A stretch of 64,000 nucleotides of DNA from Alistipes sp. (GCA_017546725.1 JAFYRX010000003.1:1-64000), one strand, 5' to 3'. Positions 27,580 to 36,241 are shown, counted from the first letter of the stretch. Notes: generated from the letters alone by a model not told the origin. Numbers and translations are program-made.

Positions 27580-28341
27580 ATGATATACTCTAAAATAAAA
27601 GTTCTACACTCTCACGGCTGGCAGTACATCCCCGACCTTAACGATGTAACGCTAACTGAGGAGTTCCGTGGTCGTCCCGAACTAACCGTAACAGACGATA
27701 TGTCCGATGTGGAGGCTGCCGCAAAATTGTGCCCTACGGGAGCAATCTCCACAGCCCCATTCTCGCTCGATTTGGGCCGTTGCCTGTTTTGTGGAGAGTG
27801 TGCTCTGCGTGCACCTCGAAACATTCGTTTCACGAACGATTATAAGATTGGCACGACATCGCGCGAAGCACTTGTCGTAACACCCGAGACAAAACAAATA
27901 GACTTTCACCCCGAATTGGTACGCAAAGAGATTCCAAAACTCTTCTCGCGTTCGCTCAAACTTCGACAGGTATCTGCCGCTGGTGACGCATCTATCGAGA
28001 TGGAGTTGAATGCTACGGGCAACGTGAATTTCGACTTTGGTCGTTACGGTATAGAGTTCACCGCATCGCCCCGCCATAGCGACGGCGTAGTTATCACAGG
28101 CCCTATATCGAAGAATATGTCCGAGCCACTCGATATATGCTATGCCGCTATACCAGAGCCCAAGATTACAATTATCTGCGGTTCGGAGGCGTGTTCGGGA
28201 GGTCTGTTCAGCGAAAGCAAAGCCATAGACCGCCACTTCATAGAGCAACATCACGTCGATTTGTGGTTGCCAGGTGCGCCAACGCATCCTATGACATTTA
28301 TTGATGCTGTAATGAATCTTATCGGCAAAAAGCAACGATAA
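27580..28341 (+). CDS. Ehr-type small subunit fused to a ferredoxin half-domain
   Basis: 253 aa. Residues about 40-80 form a HyfH-like iron-sulfur domain: C51 (LCPTGAI) plus C68, C71 and C74 (RCLFCGEC). The fourth cysteine of that run is A78, so C51 probably completes a single 4Fe-4S cluster. Residues 120-250 match the NuoB/HycG fold (LRQVSAAGD, FTASPRHSDGVVITGPISKNM, PEPK), but the proximal-cluster ligands are gone: D136 and I139 in place of CxxC, E203 at the third position with C205 two residues away, and A233 in PGAP instead of PGCP. It follows the large-subunit gene by 21 nt and precedes a cation symporter by 14 nt. Confidence 0.83.
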   Translation: MIYSKIKVLHSHGWQYIPDLNDVTLTEEFRGRPELTVTDDMSDVEAAAKLCPTGAISTAPFSLDLGRCLFCGECALRAPRNIRFTNDYKIGTTSREALVVTPETKQIDFHPELVRKEIPKLFSRSLKLRQVSAAGDASIEMELNATGNVNFDFGRYGIEFTASPRHSDGVVITGPISKNMSEPLDICYAAIPEPKITIICGSEACSGGLFSESKAIDRHFIEQHHVDLWLPGAPTHPMTFIDAVMNLIGKKQR

Positions 28342-28355
28342 AACGCCAATAGAGG

Positions 28356-29762
28356 ATGTTCCAACAGATAATCGACTCAGCCAACAATCTGCTATGGGGC
28401 TACATTATGATAGCCGCACTAATCTTTTGCGCACTCTATTTTACCTTGCGCAGTCGTTTTGTGCAGTTCCGTATGCTGGGAGAAATGTGTCGATTATTGG
28501 TCAAGCCAGACCAGGAGCAGGACTCTGGCTCAAAGTTAAAGACTAAACGTATTGCCCCTTTCGAGGCATTCTTCATCTCACTTGCAAGTCGCATCGGAAC
28601 GGGTAATTTAGCAGGTGTCGCTACTGCGATTGCTGTCGGAGGTCCTGGCGCAGTATTTTGGATGTGGATTATCGCATTGTTTGGGGCAGCCAATGCTTTT
28701 GTAGAGAGTACGTTGGCGCAACTATACAAACATCGTTCGACGGACTCCTACATCGGAGGCCCTGCGTACTATATAATGTATGGTATGCGTAACAAACCGC
28801 TTGCCATCACATTCTGCATACTTATAATCGTAACTTTCGGCTTTGCATTTAACACAGTACAGAGTAATACTATCTGTGCCGCATTTGAAAATGCCTTTGG
28901 AGCAAATACGCTCTATATGGGAATAGCATTAACCGTCGCTACCCTACTTATCATATTTGGAGGCATACAACGCATAGCCAAAGTGAGCAGCGTAGTTGTT
29001 CCTGTTATGGCTGTAGGATATTTAATCATAGCACTGATAGTCATCGCGCTCAACATTAAGCATCTGCCAGCAATATTTTCTACCATATTCAAGAGCGCCT
29101 TTGGCATTGAGCAGTTGGCTGGTGGAGGTATTGGTGCTGCCGTTATGCAAGGTATCAAACGAGGTCTGTTCAGTAACGAGGCTGGTATGGGCTCAGCGCC
29201 CAATGCCGCAGCAACTGCAACAACATCACACCCCGTAAAACAAGGCTTGATACAGACATTAGGAGTCTTTACCGACACGCTGATTATATGCAGCAGCACG
29301 GCTTTCATTATACTTGCAAGCGGTGTTGATTTGGGCAGCAACGACGGCGTACAACTCACACAGGAGGCTCTGACAGCCGAGATAGGTGTAGCAGGGCGTA
29401 TAATCGTAGCCGTTGCCATCTTCTTCTTTGCATTCAGTTCGATTTTCGGCAACTACTACTATGGCGAGGCCAACATCCGTTTCATCACGCAATCGAAACG
29501 AATACTCACCACCTACCGCCTCGTCGTAGGTGCAATGGTTATGGCGGGTGCAATGATGAGTCTAAAAACCGTATGGGCATTGGCTGACGTTACAATGGGA
29601 CTAATGACAATGTGCAACCTTGCAGCATTGCTGTTCTTGGGCCGTCAGGCCATCGTCCTACTTGATGACTATCGCCAGCAACGTCGTAGTGGCAACGACC
29701 CCACATTCATCAAGAACGACCACAAAGAGTTCCGCGATAATGACGGAATTGAGTGTTGGTAA
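28356..29762 (+). CDS. alanine/glycine:cation symporter (AGCS family)
   Basis: 468 aa with about 11 membrane segments. Family landmarks: SRIGTGNLAGVATAIAVGGP, GGPAYYIMYG, GGGIGAAVMQGIKRGLFSNE and EAGMGSAPNAAATA. AGCS carriers import alanine or glycine with sodium (sometimes protons). It starts 14 nt after the Ehr small-subunit gene, so it is probably on the same mRNA. An ion gradient made by the Ehr-like complex could feed it, but that link is inference. The charged C-terminal tail (KNDHKEFRDNDG) is cytoplasmic by prediction. Confidence 0.92.
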   Translation: MFQQIIDSANNLLWGYIMIAALIFCALYFTLRSRFVQFRMLGEMCRLLVKPDQEQDSGSKLKTKRIAPFEAFFISLASRIGTGNLAGVATAIAVGGPGAVFWMWIIALFGAANAFVESTLAQLYKHRSTDSYIGGPAYYIMYGMRNKPLAITFCILIIVTFGFAFNTVQSNTICAAFENAFGANTLYMGIALTVATLLIIFGGIQRIAKVSSVVVPVMAVGYLIIALIVIALNIKHLPAIFSTIFKSAFGIEQLAGGGIGAAVMQGIKRGLFSNEAGMGSAPNAAATATTSHPVKQGLIQTLGVFTDTLIICSSTAFIILASGVDLGSNDGVQLTQEALTAEIGVAGRIIVAVAIFFFAFSSIFGNYYYGEANIRFITQSKRILTTYRLVVGAMVMAGAMMSLKTVWALADVTMGLMTMCNLAALLFLGRQAIVLLDDYRQQRRSGNDPTFIKNDHKEFRDNDGIECW

Positions 29763-29871
29763 CGGCAAATCTGAGAGAATCAGACAATATTTCACCTATC
29801 ACACAAGGCGATTCACTATCAAAATCGGACGTTTCGCCCGATATGCACACTTTTACATCCAATTATAGCGT

Positions 29872-29879
29872 TACTTTTG
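29872..29879 (+). promoter_or_regulatory. -7 box for the DUF4890 gene
   Basis: TACTTTTG, perfect -7 consensus, about 40 nt before the chosen ATG at 29919. No good TTG is seen at the -33 position. Confidence 0.5.
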
Positions 29880-29918
29880 CGACAGAAACAAAACATATTT
29901 AACCTAAAAAACAGTATT

Positions 29919-30542
29919 ATGAAAAAGTCAATTTATCTTTCACTCATCGCTCTTATGTTCAGCGTAGCGTCATTTGCACAAGAGGCAACTCAGAGCGAGC
30001 AACCCCAAGAGCGAAAAGCACCCACCGTAGAGGAGATTGCAAAGCGCAGAGCAGACCGTATGCGCAATGACCTTCTACTCGGCAACGACCAGTACGACAA
30101 GGTGTATAAACTCTGCCTTGCACAAGCCAAGAAGGACAAGGCTCGTCAGGAGGAGATAAAGGCCGAGAAGGAGGCTTTCTCAAAGGATATGAAGAAGATT
30201 TTGAATGAGGCACAAAGTGAGCGTTACGAACAGATGCAAAAGCCTCGTATGCGTAGCCCGCAGCACCAGATGCAGCGCCGCAAGGTTGATTTCAGAAATG
30301 GTCCTCAATTCCCAAATCACCCCTTCAATATGCAGCAAGGCGGCAAGATTCAGCCCTCACGCGAGGAGATTATGCGCAAGCGCAAGATGTTTGACGACGT
30401 GCAGCCACAACAGCAACCCGTACAAGCGCCACAGGCCAACAGTGATGTTGATATGAGCAACCTAACTGCCAGCAACAATATTACAGCAAACGTCGTATCG
30501 TTGGATATGATGGCTTCTGTCGAGGCTGACCTTTTAGGATAA
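29919..30542 (+). CDS. secreted DUF4890-like protein
   Basis: 207 aa. The start at 29919 is preferred over one at 29877 because it gives a clean signal peptide (MKKSIYLSLIALMFSVASFAQ) and because 29877 falls inside the -7 box. The mature part is highly charged and helical (KRRADRMRNDLLLG, then many Lys/Glu), followed by a Gln/Met/Arg-rich segment. This is the pattern of the small Bacteroidota DUF4890 family and recalls Spy/CpxP-like periplasmic helical proteins. No enzymatic motif is seen. It is followed by a strong terminator at 30563-30592. Confidence 0.7.
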   Translation: MKKSIYLSLIALMFSVASFAQEATQSEQPQERKAPTVEEIAKRRADRMRNDLLLGNDQYDKVYKLCLAQAKKDKARQEEIKAEKEAFSKDMKKILNEAQSERYEQMQKPRMRSPQHQMQRRKVDFRNGPQFPNHPFNMQQGGKIQPSREEIMRKRKMFDDVQPQQQPVQAPQANSDVDMSNLTASNNITANVVSLDMMASVEADLLG

Positions 30543-30562
30543 ACCTATCTAATTAGAAAAAG

Positions 30563-30592
30563 AAGAGCGACACCAATGCGGATGTCGCTCTT
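30563..30592. terminator. bidirectional terminator, DUF4890 gene and ferredoxin gene
   Basis: 10-bp perfect stem AAGAGCGACA (30563-30572) and its complement (30583-30592), extended by A and T runs on both sides. It separates two convergent transcripts. Confidence 0.8.
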
Positions 30593-30612
30593 TTCTTTCT
30601 ACTCTGTTTCTG

Positions 30613-30780
30613 TTACTCAGCAGAGATAGCCTCGCTGGGGCAAACGCCTGCGCAAGTACCGCAATCAATACACTTATCGGGGTCGATAACATAGATATCA
30701 CCTGCAGAGATAGCCTCTACGGGGCACTCGTCGATGCAAGAACCACAAGCAACGCACGAATCAGAAATTTTGTAAGCCAT
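30613..30780 (-). CDS. 2[4Fe-4S] ferredoxin, 55 aa
   Basis: A short gene with two complete cluster motifs, CVACGSCIDECP and CIDCGTCAGVCP, arranged as in clostridial-type ferredoxins. All eight cysteines are present. It is a cytoplasmic low-potential electron carrier. It starts with MAYKISDSC, a typical opening for this family, and is read from 30780 to a TAA at 30613. It has its own -7 box (30833-30840) and ends at a strong terminator. It is about 2.3 kb from the Ehr-like operon and could in principle supply electrons to it; that is inference only. Confidence 0.93.
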   Translation of the reverse strand: MAYKISDSCVACGSCIDECPVEAISAGDIYVIDPDKCIDCGTCAGVCPSEAISAE

Positions 30781-30832
30781 AATTTTTTGTTTTTATTGTA
30801 AATAATAAAGTTACTTCTGTTAAACGCTACTG

Positions 30833-30861
30833 CAAATATAGCAATTATTTTATAATATCAA
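30833..30861 (-). promoter_or_regulatory. promoter of the ferredoxin gene
   Basis: Minus-strand TATATTTG at 30840-30833 with TTG at 30861-30859; the 18 bp spacer is one short of the usual range. The promoter overlaps the end of serS, and the leader is about 49 nt. Confidence 0.5.
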
Positions 30862-32116
30862 AACCTGTATAAGGAATTAATACTTCGGGAATGCGAATAC
30901 CCTCCTCTGTTTGGTTATTCTCCAACAATGCTGCCACAATGCGAGGCAAAGCCAACGAAGAGCCATTGAGTGTATGCGCCAACTGTGTCTTACGCTTATC
31001 GTCACGATAACGCAACTTCAAACGATTAGCCTGGAATGACTCGAAGTTTGATACTGAAGATACCTCCAACCAACGCTGCTGCGCCTGAGAATAGACCTCA
31101 AAGTCATAAGTCAAAGCCGATGTAAACGACATATCACCGCCACACAAACGCAAGATACGATAAGGCAATCCGAGCGAAGCCACAATCTTCTCAACGTGAG
31201 CAACCATACCATCCAATGCCTCGTAAGAGTTCTCGGGCAATGCTACCTGCACGATTTCCACCTTGTCGAACTGATGCAGACGGTTCAAACCGCGCACATC
31301 CTTACCATATGAACCTGCCTCACGACGGAAACAAGGAGTATAAGCCGTCATCTTTACGGGCAACTCGCTCTGCTCGAGGATAACATCACGGAAGATATTG
31401 GTAACAGGCACCTCTGCTGTAGGTACAAGATAGAAGTTATCGGCTGTAGCGTGATACATCTGGCCCTCCTTATCGGGCAACTGACCTGTACCGAAACCCG
31501 ACGCCTCATTTACCAATACGGGGGGCTCCACCTCCTGATAACCTGCTGCAGTGTTGCAATCGAGGAAGTAGTTAATCAACGCACGCTGCAAACGAGCACC
31601 CTTGCCCTTATAAACGGGGAATCCTGCACCTGTCAACTTAACACCCAAGTCGAAATCGATGATATCGTACTTGCTTGCCAACTCCCAGTGCGGCAAAGCC
31701 TTCTCAGGAAGAGTAGACTCTTTCTCTACCAACTTTACAACTACGTTATCCTCGGCTGTACGGCCTTCAGGAACAATTTCAGCAGGGAAGTTAGGCAAAA
31801 GAACAATCTGCGACTGCAATTCGGCCTCTACTGTCTGGTGCTCGGCAGCAAGTTCTGCAGAGCGAGCCTTCAACGCTGCAACGCAACGCTTCTTCTCCTC
31901 GGCCTCCTCCTTCTTGCCCTGACCGATTAATGCACCAATCTGCTTGGCAGCAACATTCTGCTCAGCCAAACAACTATCCAACTCTGCCTGAATCGACTTA
32001 CGCTTATCGTCCAACTCCTCGATTTTGGCTATAATGGGTGCTGCCTCTACGCCTTTTTTCGCCAAGCGTGCAATAGCAGCCTCTTTATCTTCTCTGATTT
32101 GTTTAAGTGTTAGCAT
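30845..32116 (-). CDS. serS: seryl-tRNA synthetase
   Basis: 423 aa from the ATG at 32116. An upstream in-frame ATG at 32137 is rejected because it lies at the -7 box, and MLTLKQIRED is the usual SerRS N-terminus. The N-terminal helical hairpin that binds the long variable arm of tRNA-Ser (about residues 25-105) is visible as charged coiled coil. The class II motifs 2 (FRREAGSYGKDVRGLNRLHQF) and 3 (GSSLALPRIVAALLENNQ) are complete. It charges tRNA-Ser and is divergent from the U32 peptidase gene. Confidence 0.95.
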   Translation of the reverse strand: MLTLKQIREDKEAAIARLAKKGVEAAPIIAKIEELDDKRKSIQAELDSCLAEQNVAAKQIGALIGQGKKEEAEEKKRCVAALKARSAELAAEHQTVEAELQSQIVLLPNFPAEIVPEGRTAEDNVVVKLVEKESTLPEKALPHWELASKYDIIDFDLGVKLTGAGFPVYKGKGARLQRALINYFLDCNTAAGYQEVEPPVLVNEASGFGTGQLPDKEGQMYHATADNFYLVPTAEVPVTNIFRDVILEQSELPVKMTAYTPCFRREAGSYGKDVRGLNRLHQFDKVEIVQVALPENSYEALDGMVAHVEKIVASLGLPYRILRLCGGDMSFTSALTYDFEVYSQAQQRWLEVSSVSNFESFQANRLKLRYRDDKRKTQLAHTLNGSSLALPRIVAALLENNQTEEGIRIPEVLIPYTGFDIIK

Positions 32117-32138
32117 AACCTGATTTTTTATTTGCACG

Positions 32139-32146
32139 CAAAGTTA
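32139..32146 (-). promoter_or_regulatory. -7 box for serS
   Basis: Minus strand reads TAACTTTG, perfect consensus, 22 nt before the ATG at 32116. No clear -33 TTG. Confidence 0.5.
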
Positions 32147-32231
32147 CAAAAAATCTCAATTCGTTATACTCTATCGTGCCGCTTTTTTCAATTTATTACT
32201 AACAAAATAACAATATCTCACATTCTTTATG

Positions 32232-32239
32232 TACCTTTG
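32232..32239 (+). promoter_or_regulatory. -7 box for the U32 peptidase gene
   Basis: TACCTTTG, perfect consensus, 21 nt before the ATG at 32261. It decides the start: longer in-frame starts lie upstream of it. No clear -33 TTG. Confidence 0.5.
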
Positions 32240-32260
32240 CCAAAAGCAAAACACATTACT

Positions 32261-34069
32261 ATGAGAAAGTACCCAATAGAACTGCTTGCACCTGCAAAGA
32301 ATCTCGATGCTGCTATGGCGGCCATCGACTTCGGCGCCGATGCTATCTATATGGGTGCCGAACGATTTGGCGCACGACGTGCTGCAGGCAATTCTTTGGA
32401 GGATATTGCCAAGGCCGTAGAGTATGCTCATCAATATGGAGCGAGAGTACACGTTGCACTCAACACACTGCTATTCGATAACGAATTAGACGAGGCTAAG
32501 GCTACCGCACGTCGTTTGATTGATGTAGGCATTGACGCCCTCATCGTGCAGGATATGGCATTGCGAGCAATGAATCTACCCGTAGAGATGCACGCATCGA
32601 CACAGGTAAGCAACACCACACCCGAGGGGGCAAAGTTTCTTGAGGAGTGCGGATTCTCTCGTGTGATTCTTGAGCGAGCCTTAACACTTGATGATATTAA
32701 AAAGATACGTCAAGCCACCGATGTCGAATTGGAGTGTTTTGTTCACGGAGCAATATGTGTAGGCTGGAGTGGCCGCTGTTTTCTCTCGCGCACCACATCG
32801 CAACGAAGCGGTAATCGTGGAGAGTGTTCACAACCCTGTCGTCTACCCTACGACCTAACAGACTCATCGGGCAGAAAGATTCTTTCGGGCAAACATCTAC
32901 TATCGGTTCGCGACCTGGATTTATCGGAGAGTTTGGAGGAGTTGATTTTGGCAGGTGTTTCGTCGTTTAAAATCGAGGGACGATTGAAAGACAACCGATA
33001 CATTAAAAATATCGTAGCCTACTACCGCCAACTGCTTGATAAGATTATTGCACGACACAGCGATTTAAGACGTGCATCTATCGGTGAATCATCAATAGAC
33101 TTTTCGCCCAATCCCGCAAAGAGTTTCACACGCGGAGCATCATCCTATATGCTTTATGGCAAACGTGGCGATGTAGCATCATTCGACACTCCAAAGGCTG
33201 TCGGAGAGTATGTTGGGCGTATAGAATCTATCACACGTAATGGTTTCCGTTTGGATTCATCGACTCCCCTATCGGCTGGAGATGGCATCTGTCTATCAGG
33301 CCGAAATGGCTTTTGCGGGACAAACATCAATTCGGCAGAAAACAGCGTAATCGTACCCAACAGAATGGATGGCATTGAGGTTGGAAGCAAAGTTTATCGC
33401 AACTACGACCACCGTTTCACACTTGCACTCGACCGTAGCAAAACAAAGCGCACAATCCCCTGTTCGGCAACTTTGGTATTGTCGAAAAACAACATAACAC
33501 TTACAGTAAAAGATTGTGAAGGCATCACAGCAGAGGTCAGCAGAGAATATGACCTGCAAATGGCGACCGACGCTGAAAAGATGGCCACAACAGCAAAACG
33601 TCAAATCGAAAAGACAGGTGGTACAATTTTTTCGATACAAGAATTTGAGATTTCTGGTAGCGAGTATTTTGCACCTGCCTCGATATTGAATGATATACGA
33701 CGCGAAGCACTCGATTCATTGCGCCGAAAACGCATAGAGACGACTCTTTATCACAACATCATAGATGATGATTTCTCGACTCGTTATCCGAGCAAAATCA
33801 TTACTCGCTATGAGAATGTAACAAACCGCTTGGCTGAAGATTTCTATCGCCGTCACGGAGTAGAAACAATAGAGTCCGCTTTGGAACAACAACCAACCAT
33901 TGGCGAAAGAGTTATGATATCGAGTTACTGCATACGCAGAGAGATTGGAGAGTGCTTGAAGCAGAAGCCGAAAATCAAAGGCGATTTATTCTTGGAACAC
34001 GGCACTACGCGCTATGCTTTGAAGTTCAACTGTGCGCTGTGTCATATGGAGTTATGGCACTTGAATTAA
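32261..34069 (+). CDS. U32 family peptidase (RlhA-like)
   Basis: 602 aa from MRKYPIELLAPAKN. The N-terminal half is the U32/collagenase-like domain with YMGAERFGAR, a cysteine in CFVHGAICVGWSGRC and the GNRGECSQPCR signature, whose cysteines are thought to hold an iron-sulfur cluster. The C-terminal half has a DUF3656-like region. In E. coli, proteins of this larger type (RlhA) hydroxylate 23S rRNA C2501, whereas shorter ones (TrhP) act on tRNA. Length and the extra domain favour an RlhA-like RNA modification role over proteolysis. The extreme C-terminus (FNCALCHMELWHLN) has a further cysteine pair. Confidence 0.82.
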   Translation: MRKYPIELLAPAKNLDAAMAAIDFGADAIYMGAERFGARRAAGNSLEDIAKAVEYAHQYGARVHVALNTLLFDNELDEAKATARRLIDVGIDALIVQDMALRAMNLPVEMHASTQVSNTTPEGAKFLEECGFSRVILERALTLDDIKKIRQATDVELECFVHGAICVGWSGRCFLSRTTSQRSGNRGECSQPCRLPYDLTDSSGRKILSGKHLLSVRDLDLSESLEELILAGVSSFKIEGRLKDNRYIKNIVAYYRQLLDKIIARHSDLRRASIGESSIDFSPNPAKSFTRGASSYMLYGKRGDVASFDTPKAVGEYVGRIESITRNGFRLDSSTPLSAGDGICLSGRNGFCGTNINSAENSVIVPNRMDGIEVGSKVYRNYDHRFTLALDRSKTKRTIPCSATLVLSKNNITLTVKDCEGITAEVSREYDLQMATDAEKMATTAKRQIEKTGGTIFSIQEFEISGSEYFAPASILNDIRREALDSLRRKRIETTLYHNIIDDDFSTRYPSKIITRYENVTNRLAEDFYRRHGVETIESALEQQPTIGERVMISSYCIRREIGECLKQKPKIKGDLFLEHGTTRYALKFNCALCHMELWHLN

Positions 34070-34166
34070 AGCAATACTTAAAGTTTAACACACCATAGTT
34101 AAAGTAAAATTTGAGGTCACAAGAATATAATTAAACCAACACTTTAGACAAAAGCAAAAACAAAAT

Positions 34167-35060
34167 ATGAGTCAATTACTTACACCTACATTTCCCGACT
34201 ACGAATTAATAGATTCGGGAGATTACGAAAAATTGGAGCGTTTCGGCAAATTCATCACACGCCGTCCCGAGCCACAGGCACTATGGCGCAAATCTTTAAG
34301 CGCAGAGGAGTGGGCCACAATGGCCGATGCTTCGTTCCTGAAGACTTCATCATCAAAAAGCGATGAGCGTGGCGATTGGCATTGTAAACGCAATATGCCC
34401 GACAGGTGGATGATTGAATACTCATACAAAAAGATGAATTTACGAATGCGCTTGGGACTGACATCCTTCAAGCACGTCGGCATATTTCCCGAGCAGGCCG
34501 CAAACTGGAATTTCATTTACGACAATATCGAAAAACAAGCCGCTGACGGCATCACACCCAAAGTCTTAAACCTATTCGCATATACAGGCGGCGCCACATT
34601 GGCTGCACGTGCGGCTGGAGCAGATGTTACGCACGTCGATTCAGTAAAGCAGGTTGTAACGTGGTCACGCGAGAATATGGAGAGCAGCGGCCTCGATGGA
34701 GTACGTTGGATTGTAGAGGATGCTATGAAGTTTGTACACCGTGAAGTACGCCGTGGTAACCGCTACGATGGCATAATTTTAGACCCACCCGCTTACGGAC
34801 GAGGTGCGAATGGTGAAAAATGGATATTGGAGGAGAATATCGTAGAGATGTTGGAGTGTTGCGCAAAACTACTTGATGAAAAGCACGGCTTCCTGGTATT
34901 GAATTTGTATTCTATGGGGCTCTCATCAACACTTGCACGCACTGCACTACGTCAAGCATTTGGCAATACAGGCACAGAGGAGCGAGGCGAGTTATACTTC
35001 AGTGACCGCGCTGGCAAGGAGTTACCGCTCGGTACATTCTGCAGATTCAAGAGAGGATAA
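34167..35060 (+). CDS. class I SAM-dependent methyltransferase (RlmI-like)
   Basis: 297 aa. An N-terminal extension (about 1-125, including DRWMIEYSYKKMNLRMRLG) precedes a Rossmann methyltransferase domain: LNLFAYTGGATLAARAAGA (SAM motif I), HVDSVKQVV (acidic residue of motif II) and ILDPPAYGRG (motif IV, DPPAYG, as in RlmI/RlmL-type rRNA methyltransferases). The likely target is RNA, perhaps 23S rRNA. It lacks a separate PUA domain at the start. The neighbours, a U32 protein and chromate transporters, do not help. Confidence 0.8.
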   Translation: MSQLLTPTFPDYELIDSGDYEKLERFGKFITRRPEPQALWRKSLSAEEWATMADASFLKTSSSKSDERGDWHCKRNMPDRWMIEYSYKKMNLRMRLGLTSFKHVGIFPEQAANWNFIYDNIEKQAADGITPKVLNLFAYTGGATLAARAAGADVTHVDSVKQVVTWSRENMESSGLDGVRWIVEDAMKFVHREVRRGNRYDGIILDPPAYGRGANGEKWILEENIVEMLECCAKLLDEKHGFLVLNLYSMGLSSTLARTALRQAFGNTGTEERGELYFSDRAGKELPLGTFCRFKRG

Positions 35061-35085
35061 TATTCTGTTGCAGAGATAATTTAAG

Positions 35086-35628
35086 ATGAATCGATACCTA
35101 CAACTATTTTTCTCATTCCTCAAGGTCGGCCTATTCACTTTTGGTGGTGGCTATGCAATGATACCCATAATCGAGAAGGAGGTGATAGATAACCGCAAGT
35201 GGATTGAGCAAAAGGAGTTTCTCGACCTGTTGACGTTGGCGCAGTCGGCTCCTGGACCTATATCGCTCAACACAGCCGTATTTGTAGGATACAAACTATA
35301 TGGATATAGAGGTGCGCTTACGGCTCTTGCAGGAGTTGTATTACCTTCGTTTCTGATAATATTAATGGTTGCTATATTCTTTTCGCAGATACGTAACAAC
35401 CCCATAGTAGATGCTGCATTTAAGGGCATACGTCCCATTGTAGTGGCTCTGATGTTTGCCCCAGCATTGGGCTTCGCCCGCAGCATAAGTGGCATAGCAA
35501 CGGCTGTAGCGGCTGCAGTGGCACTACTGATTTGGCACGCTGGAATTTCGCCTATACTCATACTTTTGGTGGGCGCTATTGTAGGCATTTTACTTGCTGC
35601 ACGCAGAGGAAAGGAGGTTGAGAGATGA
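35086..35628 (+). CDS. chromate transporter family protein, subunit 1
   Basis: 180 aa, short-chain CHR family, about six membrane segments. The family motifs FLKVGLFTFGGGYAMIPIIE at the N-terminus and AQSAPGPISLNTAVFVGYK are present. It overlaps the next CHR gene by four bases (ATGA). Two short CHR proteins normally work as a heteromer with opposite membrane orientation. Chromate export is the family label; the natural anion in a gut-type anaerobe is unknown. Confidence 0.9.
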   Translation: MNRYLQLFFSFLKVGLFTFGGGYAMIPIIEKEVIDNRKWIEQKEFLDLLTLAQSAPGPISLNTAVFVGYKLYGYRGALTALAGVVLPSFLIILMVAIFFSQIRNNPIVDAAFKGIRPIVVALMFAPALGFARSISGIATAVAAAVALLIWHAGISPILILLVGAIVGILLAARRGKEVER

Positions 35629-36176
35629 TTTACCTGCAACTTCTATTAAGTTATCTAAAGATTGGTTTCTTTGGTTTTGGTGGCGGATATGCTATGCTGT
35701 CACTCATACAAAACGAAATCGTAGTCCAAAACGGATGGATGACCAATGCCGAATTTACCGACATAGTGGCCGTATCGCAAATGACACCTGGCCCGATAGC
35801 AATTAACTCAGCAACCTACATAGGTTATACGGTAGCAGGATTTTGGGGTTCGGTGGTAGCAACTGTGGCGGTATGCCTGCCTGCGCTGACGCTGATGATA
35901 CTCATCACGCGCTTCTTTCTGCTACTGCGCGACAACCGTTACGTCAAGGGTGCTATAGCGGGAATGAAGCCTGTAGTAGTTGGTATGATTGGGGCAGCGG
36001 CACTGCTATTGATGTTCCCAAAATCGGAGGATGGTGCAAGTTTTATCGACGGCTGGAGTTGGGCTCTGTTTGCCATAGCAATGATAGCATCACTAAAGAA
36101 ATTCAACCCTATACTACTGATAGTAGCAGGAGCAATAGCGGGAGTTGCGATATATTACCTGCCGACAATTATATAG
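35625..36176 (+). CDS. chromate transporter family protein, subunit 2
   Basis: 183 aa, partner of the preceding gene. Conserved LLSYLKIGFFGFGGGYAMLSLI and SQMTPGPIAINSATYIGY segments mark the short CHR family. Translation is coupled through the ATGA overlap. The transcript ends at the hairpin 36190-36220. Confidence 0.9.
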   Translation: MIYLQLLLSYLKIGFFGFGGGYAMLSLIQNEIVVQNGWMTNAEFTDIVAVSQMTPGPIAINSATYIGYTVAGFWGSVVATVAVCLPALTLMILITRFFLLLRDNRYVKGAIAGMKPVVVGMIGAAALLLMFPKSEDGASFIDGWSWALFAIAMIASLKKFNPILLIVAGAIAGVAIYYLPTII

Positions 36177-36189
36177 AATTTGCAAAAAC

Positions 36190-36220
36190 AATGGCCGTCA
36201 AGGATTGCTTGGCGGCCATT
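36190..36220. terminator. terminator between chromate transporters and NamZ gene
   Basis: 13-bp stem with one T-G pair (AATGGCCG-TCAAG and complement) and a 5-nt loop; convergent transcripts meet here. Confidence 0.7.
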
Positions 36221-36241
36221 TATATTAGTAGTAGTAATGAA

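Noticed and set aside
21089..28341. Calling the operon a functional NiFe hydrogenase (hyf) or complex I
   Set aside because: Both NiFe CxxC motifs are missing in the large subunit and no hydrogenase maturation genes are present; several complex I subunits (NuoE/F/G) are absent too.
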